In this document: one piece after another, positions 35,523 to 43,671 of the stretch
Numbering within the stretch: position 1 is the first letter of the stretch
How the letters are laid out: every line of letters begins with the position of its first letter
Origin: CADEDH01 sp965262175
GTDB taxonomy: Bacteria; Actinomycetota; Acidimicrobiia; Acidimicrobiales; SZUA-35
Direction of reading: 5' to 3'
Assembly (NCBI GenBank): GCA_965262175.1
Contig: CBDHES010000010.1
Span: 62,001 to 126,000, forward strand
DNA length: 64,000 nt
Translations under genes and position numbers: made by a program
Notes under the pieces: model-generated
What the model saw: the letters and a program-made list of their open reading frames with translations, nothing else
What the model was told of the DNA's origin: nothing
Databases searched by the model: none

Positions 35523-37418
35523 TCAGCCGTCGCCAGGGTCGATGGCGGCGGCGAAGCACTCGTCGGGGCCGAGCTCGAACCGGTCGCAGTAGTCCCAGGC
35601 CGCATCGCGATCGTCACCGAACCCGTCGATGTAGAACTGCCAGAAGTCGCCGCTCTCGCTCTCGGAGATGATGAGGTCGGTGTGACCGTCGGCGACCATC
35701 TCGTCGTACTGGTCGAGGGCGCGGGGCCAGTTGCCGGGGTCGATCCGCACCGAGGCCAGGTTGACCCGGAAGCCACCCTCGGGCGGCCCCGGTGAGACGT
35801 AGATGTCGACCGGGTCGGTCCGGACCGTCGTACCGTCGGCTGCGATGACCTCGACGGCCACCCGATGCCGGCCGGCTTCGGCCCGGTAGATCGGCGTGAG
35901 GACCGGGTCGTCGTCGACGGGGTCATCGTCGACGACGACACGGAACCGGGACCCGGGCGGATCGTTGCGTACCCCGAGGGCGTAGCGACGGCCCACGACG
36001 AGGGGCTCGATCCTGGCCTGGCTGAACTCGACCTCGGGCCGAGGTGGGTCGGGCTCGGCGCCGTCGAGGAGGTCGAGGTCGAACGGGTCGGCCGTCACCA
36101 CGACGAGGCCGACGACCGCCATCATCGCCACGACGGCGGCGATGGGTCGCCACCAGGTCCGACCCCGTTGCGGCCGCTTCGGGTCGGCTCCGGCCCGATC
36201 CCCGGCCGCCGTCGTGTCGAGGTCGCCGCTGGCGCTCGTGGTGGTCTCGGCCGGGCCCTCGGCTGGCGGCCGGGGATCGGCGGAGAAGCCGAGGACGCCC
36301 TCGACGTCGCCCCGGTCGGCGACGTCGCCCGCCGGTTCCCGGTCGGCGACCGGCCCGGCACCGTCGGGCACGGTCCGCTCGTCGGGGACGGTTGGCCCGT
36401 CGGGGACGGTTGGCTCGTCGGGGACGGTCGGCCCGTCGCTCGACCGTCCCGCTCGGTCGGTGCCGGAGGGGAGCGGCCGGGTGGCCTGGTCGGGGCCGAA
36501 GCGGATCTCCCCGGTCGGCGCCGGCGGGACCCGTACCGTCGGTGTGGCGGTGGGGGCGACCACCGGGCGGGCGGCCGCCTCCTCGACGGTGGCCGGTGCG
36601 ACGGTGGCCAGCGCGTCCCGCAGGTCGGCGGCCGACCGGTACCGATCCGTCAGATCCCAGGCCAGGGCCCGGTCGATGACGGCCGCCAGGTCGCCGGGGA
36701 CGCCGAACGAGGCGGCCGGGGGCGCCGGCTCGGCCATGATGCGATGGAGCATGGCCCACACCGTGTGATCGTCGTCGCCCTGGTAGGGGGGCCGGCCCAC
36801 GGCGAGCTCGAAGAGGGTCGAGCCGAGCGAGTACACGTCGGACTGGACCGTCGGGTCACCGCCGTCGAGCACCTCCCGGGCGGCGTGGGCCAGGCTGGCG
36901 GTGACCTGCCCGTTCGTCGTCTGCTCGGCGCCGTCGATGCGGGCGATGCCGAAGTCGGCCAGGGCCGGTTCGCCGTAGGCCGAGAGCAGGATGTTGGCCG
37001 GCTTGACGTCGCGGTGGATCACGCCGGCGTCGTGGGCGACCGCCAGCGCAGCGGCGATCTTCACTCCCACGTTGCGCACCTGGTCGGGGGGCATCGGGCC
37101 GTCGTCGGCCAACCGGTCGGCCAGCGACCCGCCCCGGCGGTACTCCATGATCAGGTAGGGCCGGCCGTCGGCGGTGACGCCCCGATCGTGGACGACGACG
37201 ATGTTGGGATGCTGCGACACCGCCCCGAGGGCATGACACTCCCGCTCGAACCGGGCGTAGGCCAGCTGGTCGGCCGGTGGGGCGAACAACACCTTGACCG
37301 CCACGGTGCGCCGCAGGCTGACCTGTTCGGCCAGGTAGACCTGGGCGAAGCCACCGCGGGCCAGCGGCGTTGCCGGACCGAGTCCGGGAATACCCAGGTC
37401 GATCGCAGGCCCCGTCAC
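35523..37418 (-). CDS. Receptor-type serine/threonine protein kinase
   Basis: 631 residues. Kinase domain at about 12-270: glycine loop PLARGGFAQVYLAEQ, VAVKVLF, catalytic VIHRDVKPANIL, DFGIAR, and an unusual ALADFG lead-in. A long Pro/Asp/Thr linker with an 18-base tandem repeat follows, then one helix (PIAAVVAMMAVVGLVVV, about 425-442). The outside region of about 185 residues has a beta-rich Ig-like part and a C-terminal part resembling DUF4124-free unknown sequence with two Cys (WDYCDRF, DECFAAA) that could be disulfide bonded. Start is GTG at 37418. Convergent with the amidohydrolase. Confidence 0.88.
   Translation of the reverse strand: MTGPAIDLGIPGLGPATPLARGGFAQVYLAEQVSLRRTVAVKVLFAPPADQLAYARFERECHALGAVSQHPNIVVVHDRGVTADGRPYLIMEYRRGGSLADRLADDGPMPPDQVRNVGVKIAAALAVAHDAGVIHRDVKPANILLSAYGEPALADFGIARIDGAEQTTNGQVTASLAHAAREVLDGGDPTVQSDVYSLGSTLFELAVGRPPYQGDDDHTVWAMLHRIMAEPAPPAASFGVPGDLAAVIDRALAWDLTDRYRSAADLRDALATVAPATVEEAAARPVVAPTATPTVRVPPAPTGEIRFGPDQATRPLPSGTDRAGRSSDGPTVPDEPTVPDGPTVPDERTVPDGAGPVADREPAGDVADRGDVEGVLGFSADPRPPAEGPAETTTSASGDLDTTAAGDRAGADPKRPQRGRTWWRPIAAVVAMMAVVGLVVVTADPFDLDLLDGAEPDPPRPEVEFSQARIEPLVVGRRYALGVRNDPPGSRFRVVVDDDPVDDDPVLTPIYRAEAGRHRVAVEVIAADGTTVRTDPVDIYVSPGPPEGGFRVNLASVRIDPGNWPRALDQYDEMVADGHTDLIISESESGDFWQFYIDGFGDDRDAAWDYCDRFELGPDECFAAAIDPGDG
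36361..36432 (-). repeat. 18-bp in-frame tandem repeat, four units
   Basis: Four 18-base units (36361, 36379, 36397, 36415), differing at a few positions in an alternating way. They encode TVPDGP/TVPDEP hexapeptides in the linker between kinase domain and membrane helix. Confidence 0.9.
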
Positions 37419-37538
37419 CGTTGGGAACCCTAGCGGACGGCCCCCGACCGCTCCGGTCGCCCGGGACTCGGGGCCCTCAGGGTCGGATCAGGGTGGTCCC
37501 CGATGGGCGTCGACGGGCCTCCCCTTCACCATGGAGGT

Positions 37539-37730
37539 ATGGACCGACTCCTCGCACCCCCCAACGGCTCTCGCCTCGTCATCATCGCCATCGCCCTCAT
37601 CACCCGGATCCTGCTCGGCGGCCTCCCTCTCATCGGCGGTCTCATCGGGTTCGTGCTGCTCCTGGTGATCCTCTACCAGGCGGCCCGGATCGCCATGAAC
37701 ATGATCCGGACGACCCCGACGCGGGCCTGA
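37539..37730 (+). CDS. Small membrane protein, hypothetical
   Basis: 63 residues (75 if started at ATG 37503). A short hydrophilic start (MDRLLAPPNGSR) leads to about 35 hydrophobic residues forming one long or two short membrane helices with a glycine-rich turn (GGLPLIGGLIG), then a basic tail. The reading frame avoids stops only here, and a hairpin begins at its stop codon, both of which support a real gene. The AUG at 37539 has GGAGG too close (1 base), so the start is uncertain. Function unknown. Confidence 0.5.
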   Translation: MDRLLAPPNGSRLVIIAIALITRILLGGLPLIGGLIGFVLLLVILYQAARIAMNMIRTTPTRA

Positions 37731-37767
37731 CGGGCGGACGTCGCTCCCACCAGCCGTCCGTCCGTCA
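37728..37767. terminator. Bidirectional hairpin that contains both stop codons
   Basis: A 13-bp stem (37728-37740 with 37755-37767; 12 Watson-Crick pairs and one G-U) with a 14-base loop. The left arm begins with the TGA of the small membrane protein and the right arm ends with the TCA that is the stop of the convergent yceH gene, so both genes end inside the hairpin. Confidence 0.6.
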
Positions 37768-38760
37768 GCCGTCCGCCCCGGTGATCCCCAGTTCGGCGGT
37801 CACGTGGTCGAGCCGGGCCCGGAGCTCATCGACCTCCCGCCGGAGCTCATCGACCTCGGCCCGCAGCCGAGCGGTCTCGCCGTCGCTGGACGTCGAGGCG
37901 CCGGCGACCCGGTCGGGGGCCGACGCCGACCTGATCACCGGCCGGGCGGGGTCGCCCACCGGACCACCGGTGGATCCGACGTGGCCGGTGGCAGCTCCTG
38001 CCGATGCCGGGCCGGGACCGCCCGGCCGCCCGCTCATGGCCTGGTCCCCGGCGGCTCGGTCGCTGATCGCCTGGTCCCCGGCGGCTCGGTCGCTGATCGC
38101 CTGGTCCCCGGCGGCTCGGTCGCTGATCGCCTGGTCCTCGGCGAGCCCATCCGTCGGCGGCCGGGTCTCGCCGGCTCGGTCGCTGAACGACCGGGTCTCG
38201 CCGTCCCGGTCCGTCGGCGGTCGAGGCTCGGTGGCGGCTGCCGGTGGGTGGTCGTCGCTGGGCGATAGCAGCTCGATCCAGCGATCCTCGCGCTGCCCGG
38301 CGGCCCGGCCGATCCGGCGGACCAACGGCTGGTCCCGGCTCGCGAGGGACTGCAAGGTCGCCTCGACCCCCTGGTTGTCGGCGAAGCCGTGGAGCCGTTC
38401 GGTCCGGATCCGCAGCTCGTTGACCGTCTGGGGGCCCCGCAGCATCAGGACCCCGAGCACCGACACCTCCCCATTGGACAGTCCGAGGGCCTCATCGAAG
38501 GTCTGCTTGTGTTTGTCGGTTCGGCCCCCGCCTCGCACGGTTCGGGCGAGGCCCTTGTCACGAAGCGACAACATCGTCTGCTCGATCATCGGCGAGGTGT
38601 AGTCGACCACCGGGTCCCGGTTCGACTTCTGGTTGCAGGCCGAGCGGAGGGCGTTGGTCGTCAGGGGGTACTGATCGGGCGTTGCCCGCTCTTTCTCGAT
38701 GAGGGAACCGAGAACCCGGATCTCGATGTCGGTCAGCTCCCGGTCGGCGCGGTGGTCCAT
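37765..38760 (-). CDS. yceH: YceH-like (DUF480) protein with repeat insert and coiled-coil tail
   Basis: 331 residues. Residues 1-165 are a typical YceH/DUF480 tandem winged-helix protein: LTDIEIRVLGSLIEKE, PDQYPLTTNALRSACNQKSNRDPVV, and RGPQTVNELRIRTERLHGF. E. coli YceH has about 215 residues. Here an insert of about 110 residues rich in Asp/Gly/Ala/Arg follows, including three exact 10-residue repeats (ISDRAAGDQA), and then a short coiled coil (LRAEVDELRREVDELRARL) resembling the family's usual C-terminal helix. Function of the family is not established. Confidence 0.85.
   Translation of the reverse strand: MDHRADRELTDIEIRVLGSLIEKERATPDQYPLTTNALRSACNQKSNRDPVVDYTSPMIEQTMLSLRDKGLARTVRGGGRTDKHKQTFDEALGLSNGEVSVLGVLMLRGPQTVNELRIRTERLHGFADNQGVEATLQSLASRDQPLVRRIGRAAGQREDRWIELLSPSDDHPPAAATEPRPPTDRDGETRSFSDRAGETRPPTDGLAEDQAISDRAAGDQAISDRAAGDQAISDRAAGDQAMSGRPGGPGPASAGAATGHVGSTGGPVGDPARPVIRSASAPDRVAGASTSSDGETARLRAEVDELRREVDELRARLDHVTAELGITGADG
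38041..38130 (-). repeat. 30-bp perfect in-frame tandem repeat, three units
   Basis: Three identical 30-base units (38041, 38071, 38101) followed by a decayed partial copy to about 38146. They encode the ten-residue GDQAISDRAA repeat inside the insert of the YceH-like protein. Perfect identity suggests recent expansion. Confidence 0.95.
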
Positions 38761-38800
38761 GACGACCGAGCGTAGGGGAGCGGCCTAGGCTGGGCGGCCC

Positions 38801-40255
38801 GTGGAGCAGCACGAGTACCTCCGGATGGACGCCGTGGCCGCGGCGGAGGCCGTCCGCTCCGGCACGACCACCGCCGACGACCTGCGGGCCGCCGCCGCCA
38901 CCCGGTTCGCCGAGGTCGGCCCGGCGATCAACGCCGTCGTCGAGTGGTACGAGGACCCCACCCCGGCCCTGGTCGACGGCGACCGAGCGCTGGCCGGGGT
39001 GCCCTTCCTCCGCAAGGACTTCGGTGCCACTGAGGCGGGTCGACCGGTGGAGATGGGGTCCCGGCTCGCAGCCGGGCTGGTTGCCACCGACACGAGTCCC
39101 TACGTCCGGCGAATGACCGGGGCCGGGGTCCAGATCCTCGGGCGGACCACGGTGCCGGAGATGGCCCAACACGCCACGACCGAATCGGCGGCGACCGGTA
39201 TCACCCGCAACCCTCTCGACGTGACACGGTCCCCCGGTGGCTCGTCGGGCGGGGCCGCGGCGGCGGTCGCAGCCGGCATCGTGCCCGTGGCCCATGCCAG
39301 CGATGCCGCCGGATCGATCCGGATCCCGGCCGCCGTCACCGGACTCATCGGCCTGAAACCGAGCCGAGGTGTCGTGCCCGAACCCCTCGACCGGTGGCGG
39401 GGCCTGGTCACCGAGTTGGTCGTCGCCCGATCCGTCCGCGATGTCGAAGTGTCGTGGGCCGTCCTGACCGGTCCCGAGCCCGGAGGCGACGGACCCTCGG
39501 TCACGGCCACCCTCGCCCGCTCGCCGCGCCGGTGGTCGGACCCCACCGGGACGACCCGGCCGACCCGCATCGGGTTGGCGGCCCATCACTGGGCCGGCCA
39601 CCCGCCCGATCCGGGGGTGATGGCGGCCGTGGACGCCACCGCGGCCCTGCTGGCCGACCGTGGTCATCGGGTCGAGCCGATCGCCACCCCCTTCGACTAC
39701 GACCGTCTGATGACGACCTGGTTCCCGCTGTTCTGCGGCGGGTTCGTCGACGTGATCCACCGGGTGGCGGCGCTCACCGGCCGACCGCTGGACGATGCCC
39801 ACCTGGAGCCGATCACCCGGGAGGTGATCGACCGGGTGGCGGCGCTGGAGCCAGGGGCTGTCGCCGCCGCCCACCGGACCGCCGACGTCGTCACCTCTCA
39901 GCTCGAGGCCGGCCTCGACGGTTTCGACGTGCTGCTGACGCCCACGCTCGATCGACCGTCGATCCCGCTGGAGCGAATGGCCGGGTTCGTGCCCCTTGAC
40001 GCCTACCTGGCCGACGGCGACGAGTGGTTCGATCGGTTGTACCTGGCAAACGTGACCGGCTGGCCGGCCCTGTCGGTGCCGGCCCCACCGCTCGGTCGCG
40101 ACCGGCCGGGAGGCTCCGGCCCTGGCGGTTGGCCGGCCACGGTTGGCGTCCAGCTGATGGCCCGGCCGGGGACGGACCTCGACCTGTTGGCCCTCGGGCG
40201 GGAGATCGTCGGCGACGGTGTCGTCGCTGCGGTCGATCCCGGCCCGGTCACCTAA
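38801..40255 (+). CDS. Amidase (amidase signature family)
   Basis: 484-residue amidase-signature hydrolase. The Ser-cisSer-Lys triad can be traced: Lys in PFLRKDFG (about residue 70), cis-Ser in TRSPGGSSGGAAAA (about 150) and nucleophile Ser in ASDAAGSIRIPAAV (about 172). GTG at 38801 lies 40 bases from the divergent yceH start. The next gene follows after 9 bases, so amidase, thiol dioxygenase and rhodanese look like one operon. It may release a thiol- or sulfur-containing acid from an amide (inference). Confidence 0.9.
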   Translation: MEQHEYLRMDAVAAAEAVRSGTTTADDLRAAAATRFAEVGPAINAVVEWYEDPTPALVDGDRALAGVPFLRKDFGATEAGRPVEMGSRLAAGLVATDTSPYVRRMTGAGVQILGRTTVPEMAQHATTESAATGITRNPLDVTRSPGGSSGGAAAAVAAGIVPVAHASDAAGSIRIPAAVTGLIGLKPSRGVVPEPLDRWRGLVTELVVARSVRDVEVSWAVLTGPEPGGDGPSVTATLARSPRRWSDPTGTTRPTRIGLAAHHWAGHPPDPGVMAAVDATAALLADRGHRVEPIATPFDYDRLMTTWFPLFCGGFVDVIHRVAALTGRPLDDAHLEPITREVIDRVAALEPGAVAAAHRTADVVTSQLEAGLDGFDVLLTPTLDRPSIPLERMAGFVPLDAYLADGDEWFDRLYLANVTGWPALSVPAPPLGRDRPGGSGPGGWPATVGVQLMARPGTDLDLLALGREIVGDGVVAAVDPGPVT

Positions 40256-40264
40256 GGTTGCGCC

Positions 40265-40897
40265 ATGAACGACGAGACGACGGCCGATGACCGTACGGTG
40301 GCGATCGACGCCGCCATGACCGACATCCGCCGGATCGAGGCCGATCACGGGGTCACCCGAACCGGTGTCGAGGCGATCCGCGATCGGTTGATCGAGCTGA
40401 GCGCCGACCGGAGCCTGTTCTCGCTCGACGCCTTCCCTCCACCGACGCCCGACGAGAAGCTCAAGAGCTGCCTCTACCGGCTGAGTCAGGACGCCGACGA
40501 CCGGTTCGTCCTCTACGCCAACTCGTCGCGGGGAGCGGTCTCCACCCCGGCTCACAACCACACGACGTGGGCGGTCGTCGTCGGCTTCGAGGGGCAGGAG
40601 CTCAACCGGTTCTACCGACGGAACGATCGGGGTGTCGAGCAGGTCGACGAGCACCTCGTCGAGGCCGGGACGGGTGTCGCCATGCTGCCCGACGACCTCC
40701 ACTCGATCCACATCGATGGGCCGGCACTGAACCTCCACTGCTACGGCCTGGCGTTGGAACGCCTCGACCGCCGGGAGTACTTCGATGATCGGTCGGGAGA
40801 GTGGAAGGTGTTCCCGGCCCATACCGACATCCGGGAGGCTCGGGCGGTGACACCGTCGGCGGGGCCGACGACCGACCCGACCGGTCCGGTCCGATGA
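40265..40897 (+). CDS. Cysteine dioxygenase-like thiol dioxygenase (cupin)
   Basis: 210 residues with the cupin pattern of bacterial thiol dioxygenases: first metal motif PAHNHTTWAVVVGFEGQE (His-x-His at about 97-99), third His in DDLHSIHIDGP, and the Tyr/Arg-rich surroundings of the family. Members convert cysteine or 3-mercaptopropionate to the sulfinate with O2 and Fe(II). The eukaryotic Cys-Tyr crosslink position is not evident. The stop overlaps the rhodanese start (ATGA at 40894), coupling sulfur oxidation with sulfur transfer. Confidence 0.8.
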   Translation: MNDETTADDRTVAIDAAMTDIRRIEADHGVTRTGVEAIRDRLIELSADRSLFSLDAFPPPTPDEKLKSCLYRLSQDADDRFVLYANSSRGAVSTPAHNHTTWAVVVGFEGQELNRFYRRNDRGVEQVDEHLVEAGTGVAMLPDDLHSIHIDGPALNLHCYGLALERLDRREYFDDRSGEWKVFPAHTDIREARAVTPSAGPTTDPTGPVR

Positions 40898-42546
40898 GTG
40901 ACGCATCGAAGGTTCGGTTCGTCGGTTCCGAGGAGCTGGCCAGCTGGCTGGTCGATGGTGCCGAGCTGGCCATCGTCGACGCCCGGGAGGAAGGCGCGTT
41001 CAGCGAGCGTCACCTCTTCCACGCGTCGTGCCTGCCGCTCTCGCATCTCGAGCTGTTGATCGCACGATTGGTGCCGAATCGGTCGGCCCGCCTCGTCTGG
41101 TGCGACGACGGTGGCGCCGAGCCCGGGGCCGAAGGCCTGGCGGTGCGGGCCGCCCACCGATCGATCGAGCTGGGGTGGACGGATGTGGCCGTCCTCGATG
41201 GCGGGATCGCTGGCTGGGAGGTCGCTGGGGGCGAGATCTACAGCGGCGTCAACGTCCCATCCAAGGCGTTCGGGGAGCTGGTCGAGACGACCTACGGAAC
41301 GCCTCACCTCTCGGCCGATGAGCTGAAGGCCCTCCTCGACGATCCGGGCCCGGGCGGGGTCACCGTCCTCGACTCTCGGCCGATGAACGAGTTCCGCCGG
41401 TCGAGCATCCCGACCGGCCTCGACTGCCCGGGGGCGGAGCTCGTGCACCGGGTCCGGGAGGTGGTCGACGATCCCGAGCGACTCGTCGTGGTGAACTGCG
41501 CCGGCCGGACCCGGAGCATCATCGGCGCCCAGTCGCTGATCAACGCCGGCCTGCCGAACCGGGTCGTGGCGCTCGAGAACGGGACGATGGGGTGGGAGCT
41601 GGCCGGGTACCAGGTCGCGTCCGGGGAGACCGATCACGCCCCCGACCCCGGTCCGGAGGCCCGGGAGTGGGCGGCGACCGCGGCCGCGGCGGTCGGACGG
41701 CGATTCGGTGTCTCCGAGATCGACCGGGCGACCCTCGGGTCGTGGACGGCCGATGGGTCCCGAACGACCTATCTGTTCGATGTCCGGACCGACGCCGAGT
41801 TCGAAGCCGGCCACCTCCCGGGCTCGGTTCATGCCCCCGGCGGCCAGCTCGTCCAGGCCACCGACACCTACGCTGCGGTCCGGAACGCCCGCGTCGTCCT
41901 CGTCGACGACGATGGGGTCCGGGCCACGATGACGGCGTCCTGGCTGCGCCAGTTGGGATGGGCGGAGACCGTCGTGCTCGCCGGCGGTGTCGGCGACCGT
42001 GACCTCGACGGTCGGGCGTTGGCCACCGGGGTCGAGCCCCGGCCCGATCTTGCTCGCGTCTCGGCGCCGACGATCCGGCCGCCCGAGCTGGCTCGCCGGC
42101 TGGAAGACGACCCGGGCGGCATCACCGTGATCGACGTCGGGACCAGCATCAAGTATCGGCGGAGGGGCCACATCCCCGGTTCGTGGTGGGCGGTCCGTAG
42201 CCGGCTCGACCAGGCCCGAGCGGCGATCGGCGACACCCAGCAGATCGTGCTCACCTCGACCGATGGCACCTTGGCCAAGCTGGCGGTGAGCGACGCGGCC
42301 ACACAGTGGCCCGAAGCGAAGGTGGCGGCGCTGGCGGCCGGCAACAAGGGCTGGCGGCACGCCGGCTACGACATGGAGCCAGGGTTCGATCGGGCCACCA
42401 CGACTCCCGACGACGTCTGGTACAAGCCGTACGACCACGATGACGATGTCGCCGAGGAGCACATGCGGCAGTACCTCACGTGGGAGGTTGCGCTCGTCGA
42501 GCAGGTCGAGCGGGACCCGACCGTGTCGTTCCCCCGCTTCGACTGA
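40894..42546 (+). CDS. Four-domain rhodanese-like sulfurtransferase
   Basis: 550 residues made of four rhodanese-like modules at about 10-115, 145-245, 275-370 and 385-500. Active-site loops differ: module 1 VWCDDGG and module 2 VNCAGRTRS have the catalytic Cys; modules 3 (VDDDGVRA) and 4 (TSTDGTLA) do not. Each module retains the VxDxR/G start (IVDAREE, VLDSRPM, LFDVRTD, VIDVGTS) and the G-H-I/L-P-G-S turn in modules 3 and 4. Two active and two structural domains are therefore likely. Co-transcription with the thiol dioxygenase suggests handling of persulfide or thiosulfate sulfur. Confidence 0.9.
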   Translation: MSDASKVRFVGSEELASWLVDGAELAIVDAREEGAFSERHLFHASCLPLSHLELLIARLVPNRSARLVWCDDGGAEPGAEGLAVRAAHRSIELGWTDVAVLDGGIAGWEVAGGEIYSGVNVPSKAFGELVETTYGTPHLSADELKALLDDPGPGGVTVLDSRPMNEFRRSSIPTGLDCPGAELVHRVREVVDDPERLVVVNCAGRTRSIIGAQSLINAGLPNRVVALENGTMGWELAGYQVASGETDHAPDPGPEAREWAATAAAAVGRRFGVSEIDRATLGSWTADGSRTTYLFDVRTDAEFEAGHLPGSVHAPGGQLVQATDTYAAVRNARVVLVDDDGVRATMTASWLRQLGWAETVVLAGGVGDRDLDGRALATGVEPRPDLARVSAPTIRPPELARRLEDDPGGITVIDVGTSIKYRRRGHIPGSWWAVRSRLDQARAAIGDTQQIVLTSTDGTLAKLAVSDAATQWPEAKVAALAAGNKGWRHAGYDMEPGFDRATTTPDDVWYKPYDHDDDVAEEHMRQYLTWEVALVEQVERDPTVSFPRFD

Positions 42547-42548
42547 GG

Positions 42549-43463
42549 TCATGCCACCAGGACGGTGACCATGGTCAGCGCGTTGGCGGCGATCACACCG
42601 GCGCCCCAGACCTGAAGGGCGGCCAAGCGTCGCTGTGTGCGACCGTCGAGGCTCTCGAGTCGGCCACCGAGCTCAGCCCGGACGTTGGAGATCTCAACGG
42701 TCACCTCCGAGCGGAACGCCGTCATCTCGGCCTCCAACCCGGCGAAGTCGGCCCGCAGGAGCGCAACGTCGGTCCGGAGTTCCTGTCGAAGATCGCCGAT
42801 CTCACCCCGGAGGTCAGCTTGGAGGCGGGCGAGGCCGGCGCCGAGCTCATCCATCTGGCCTTGGAGGTCGGTTCTGAGGGTTGCGACGTCGGCTTTGAGG
42901 TCGGTGATCTGGGCTTGGAGGTCGGTTCGGAGGGTTCCGAGGTTGTTGTCGAGGTCGGTGATCTGGGCTTGGAGGTCGGTTCGGAGGGTTCCGAGGTTGT
43001 TGTCGAGGTCGGTGATCTGGGCTTGGAGGTCGGTTCGGAGGGTTCCGAGGTTGTTGTCGAGGTCGGTGATCTGGGCTTGGAGGTCGGTTCGGAGGGTTCC
43101 GAGGTTGTTGTCGAGGTCGGTGATCTGGGCTTGGAGGTCGGTTCGGAGGGTTCCGAGGTTGTTGTCGAGGTCGGTGATCTGGGCTTGGAGGTCGGTTCGG
43201 AGGGTTCCGAGGTTGTTGTCGAGGTCGGTGATCTGGGCCCGGACCTCGGAACGGAAGTCGGCGAACTCGACGTGGATGTCGGCCCGGAGCTCGCTGATAT
43301 CGCCGTGGAAGGAGTTGGTCAGCGCGGCCAGGTCGCTCCGGGTGGCGAGTTCGTCGTTCGGTTGGAACGGCAACAGGCTCATGAGGTTCGTCGCGATCGT
43401 TGTACCGAACGTCTCCTCGAGGCTGAGGAAGATGTCTCGACGTTCGGCGTCGTTCACCGTCAT
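42549..43463 (-). CDS. Coiled-coil protein with 18-residue repeats and C-terminal membrane helix
   Basis: 304 residues. The first 60 form a short globular part (MTVNDAERRDIFLSLEETFG, SLLPFQPNDELATRSDL), then about 200 residues of continuous coiled coil including six copies of LDNNLGTLRTDLQAQITD, and a final hydrophobic helix (VWGAGVIAANALTMVTVLV) that anchors the C-terminus. The layout resembles DUF1640/CCDC90-type coiled-coil membrane proteins, but similarity may be compositional. Function unknown. It ends two bases from the convergent rhodanese gene. Confidence 0.78.
   Translation of the reverse strand: MTVNDAERRDIFLSLEETFGTTIATNLMSLLPFQPNDELATRSDLAALTNSFHGDISELRADIHVEFADFRSEVRAQITDLDNNLGTLRTDLQAQITDLDNNLGTLRTDLQAQITDLDNNLGTLRTDLQAQITDLDNNLGTLRTDLQAQITDLDNNLGTLRTDLQAQITDLDNNLGTLRTDLQAQITDLKADVATLRTDLQGQMDELGAGLARLQADLRGEIGDLRQELRTDVALLRADFAGLEAEMTAFRSEVTVEISNVRAELGGRLESLDGRTQRRLAALQVWGAGVIAANALTMVTVLVA
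42934..43239 (-). repeat. 54-bp in-frame tandem repeat, five full units plus a partial
   Basis: Units start at 42934, 42988, 43042, 43096, 43150 and 43204; the first five are identical as read and the sixth diverges after about 36 bases. A related, decayed copy lies just below 42934. Each encodes the 18-residue coiled-coil repeat. Exact identity including third positions implies recent expansion or gene conversion. Confidence 0.96.
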
Positions 43464-43643
43464 GGTAGTTCGGCTCCCCGCTGCGGCGCCCGGTTCCGGA
43501 GCCGCGGTGGCGCAGTCGGTACTGCGGCGTCAGATGTGCGGTGGAGCACCGAAGCCGCATGGCGGCTCGGGGTCGGCCGCTCCACGAGAGCCGTTGACGA
43601 CGACCGTAGTGGAGGGGTGTGACGGTGGTGAATCGATGGGTCG

Positions 43644-43671
43644 GAGCGTCGGTTGCCCGTACCCGACGCTC
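43644..43671 (-). terminator. Hairpin at the end of the serine hydrolase operon
   Basis: Perfect 9-bp inverted repeat GAGCGTCGG/CCGACGCTC with a 10-base loop, overlapping the stop of the serine hydrolase gene at 43670. Probably ends the leftward four-gene operon (desaturase, RraA-like, MFS, serine hydrolase). The rest of the 206-base gap to the coiled-coil gene shows nothing else recognisable. Confidence 0.5.

Noticed and set aside
42549..43463. CRISPR array at the 54-bp repeats
   Set aside because: Units are contiguous without unique spacers, in frame, and inside an intact coding sequence.
42480..43622. A rightward open frame of 380 codons through the 54-bp repeat array
   Set aside because: It is the mirror of the repeat on the other strand, lacks a ribosome site, and overlaps the end of the rhodanese gene; the leftward frame has a start, coiled coil and membrane anchor.
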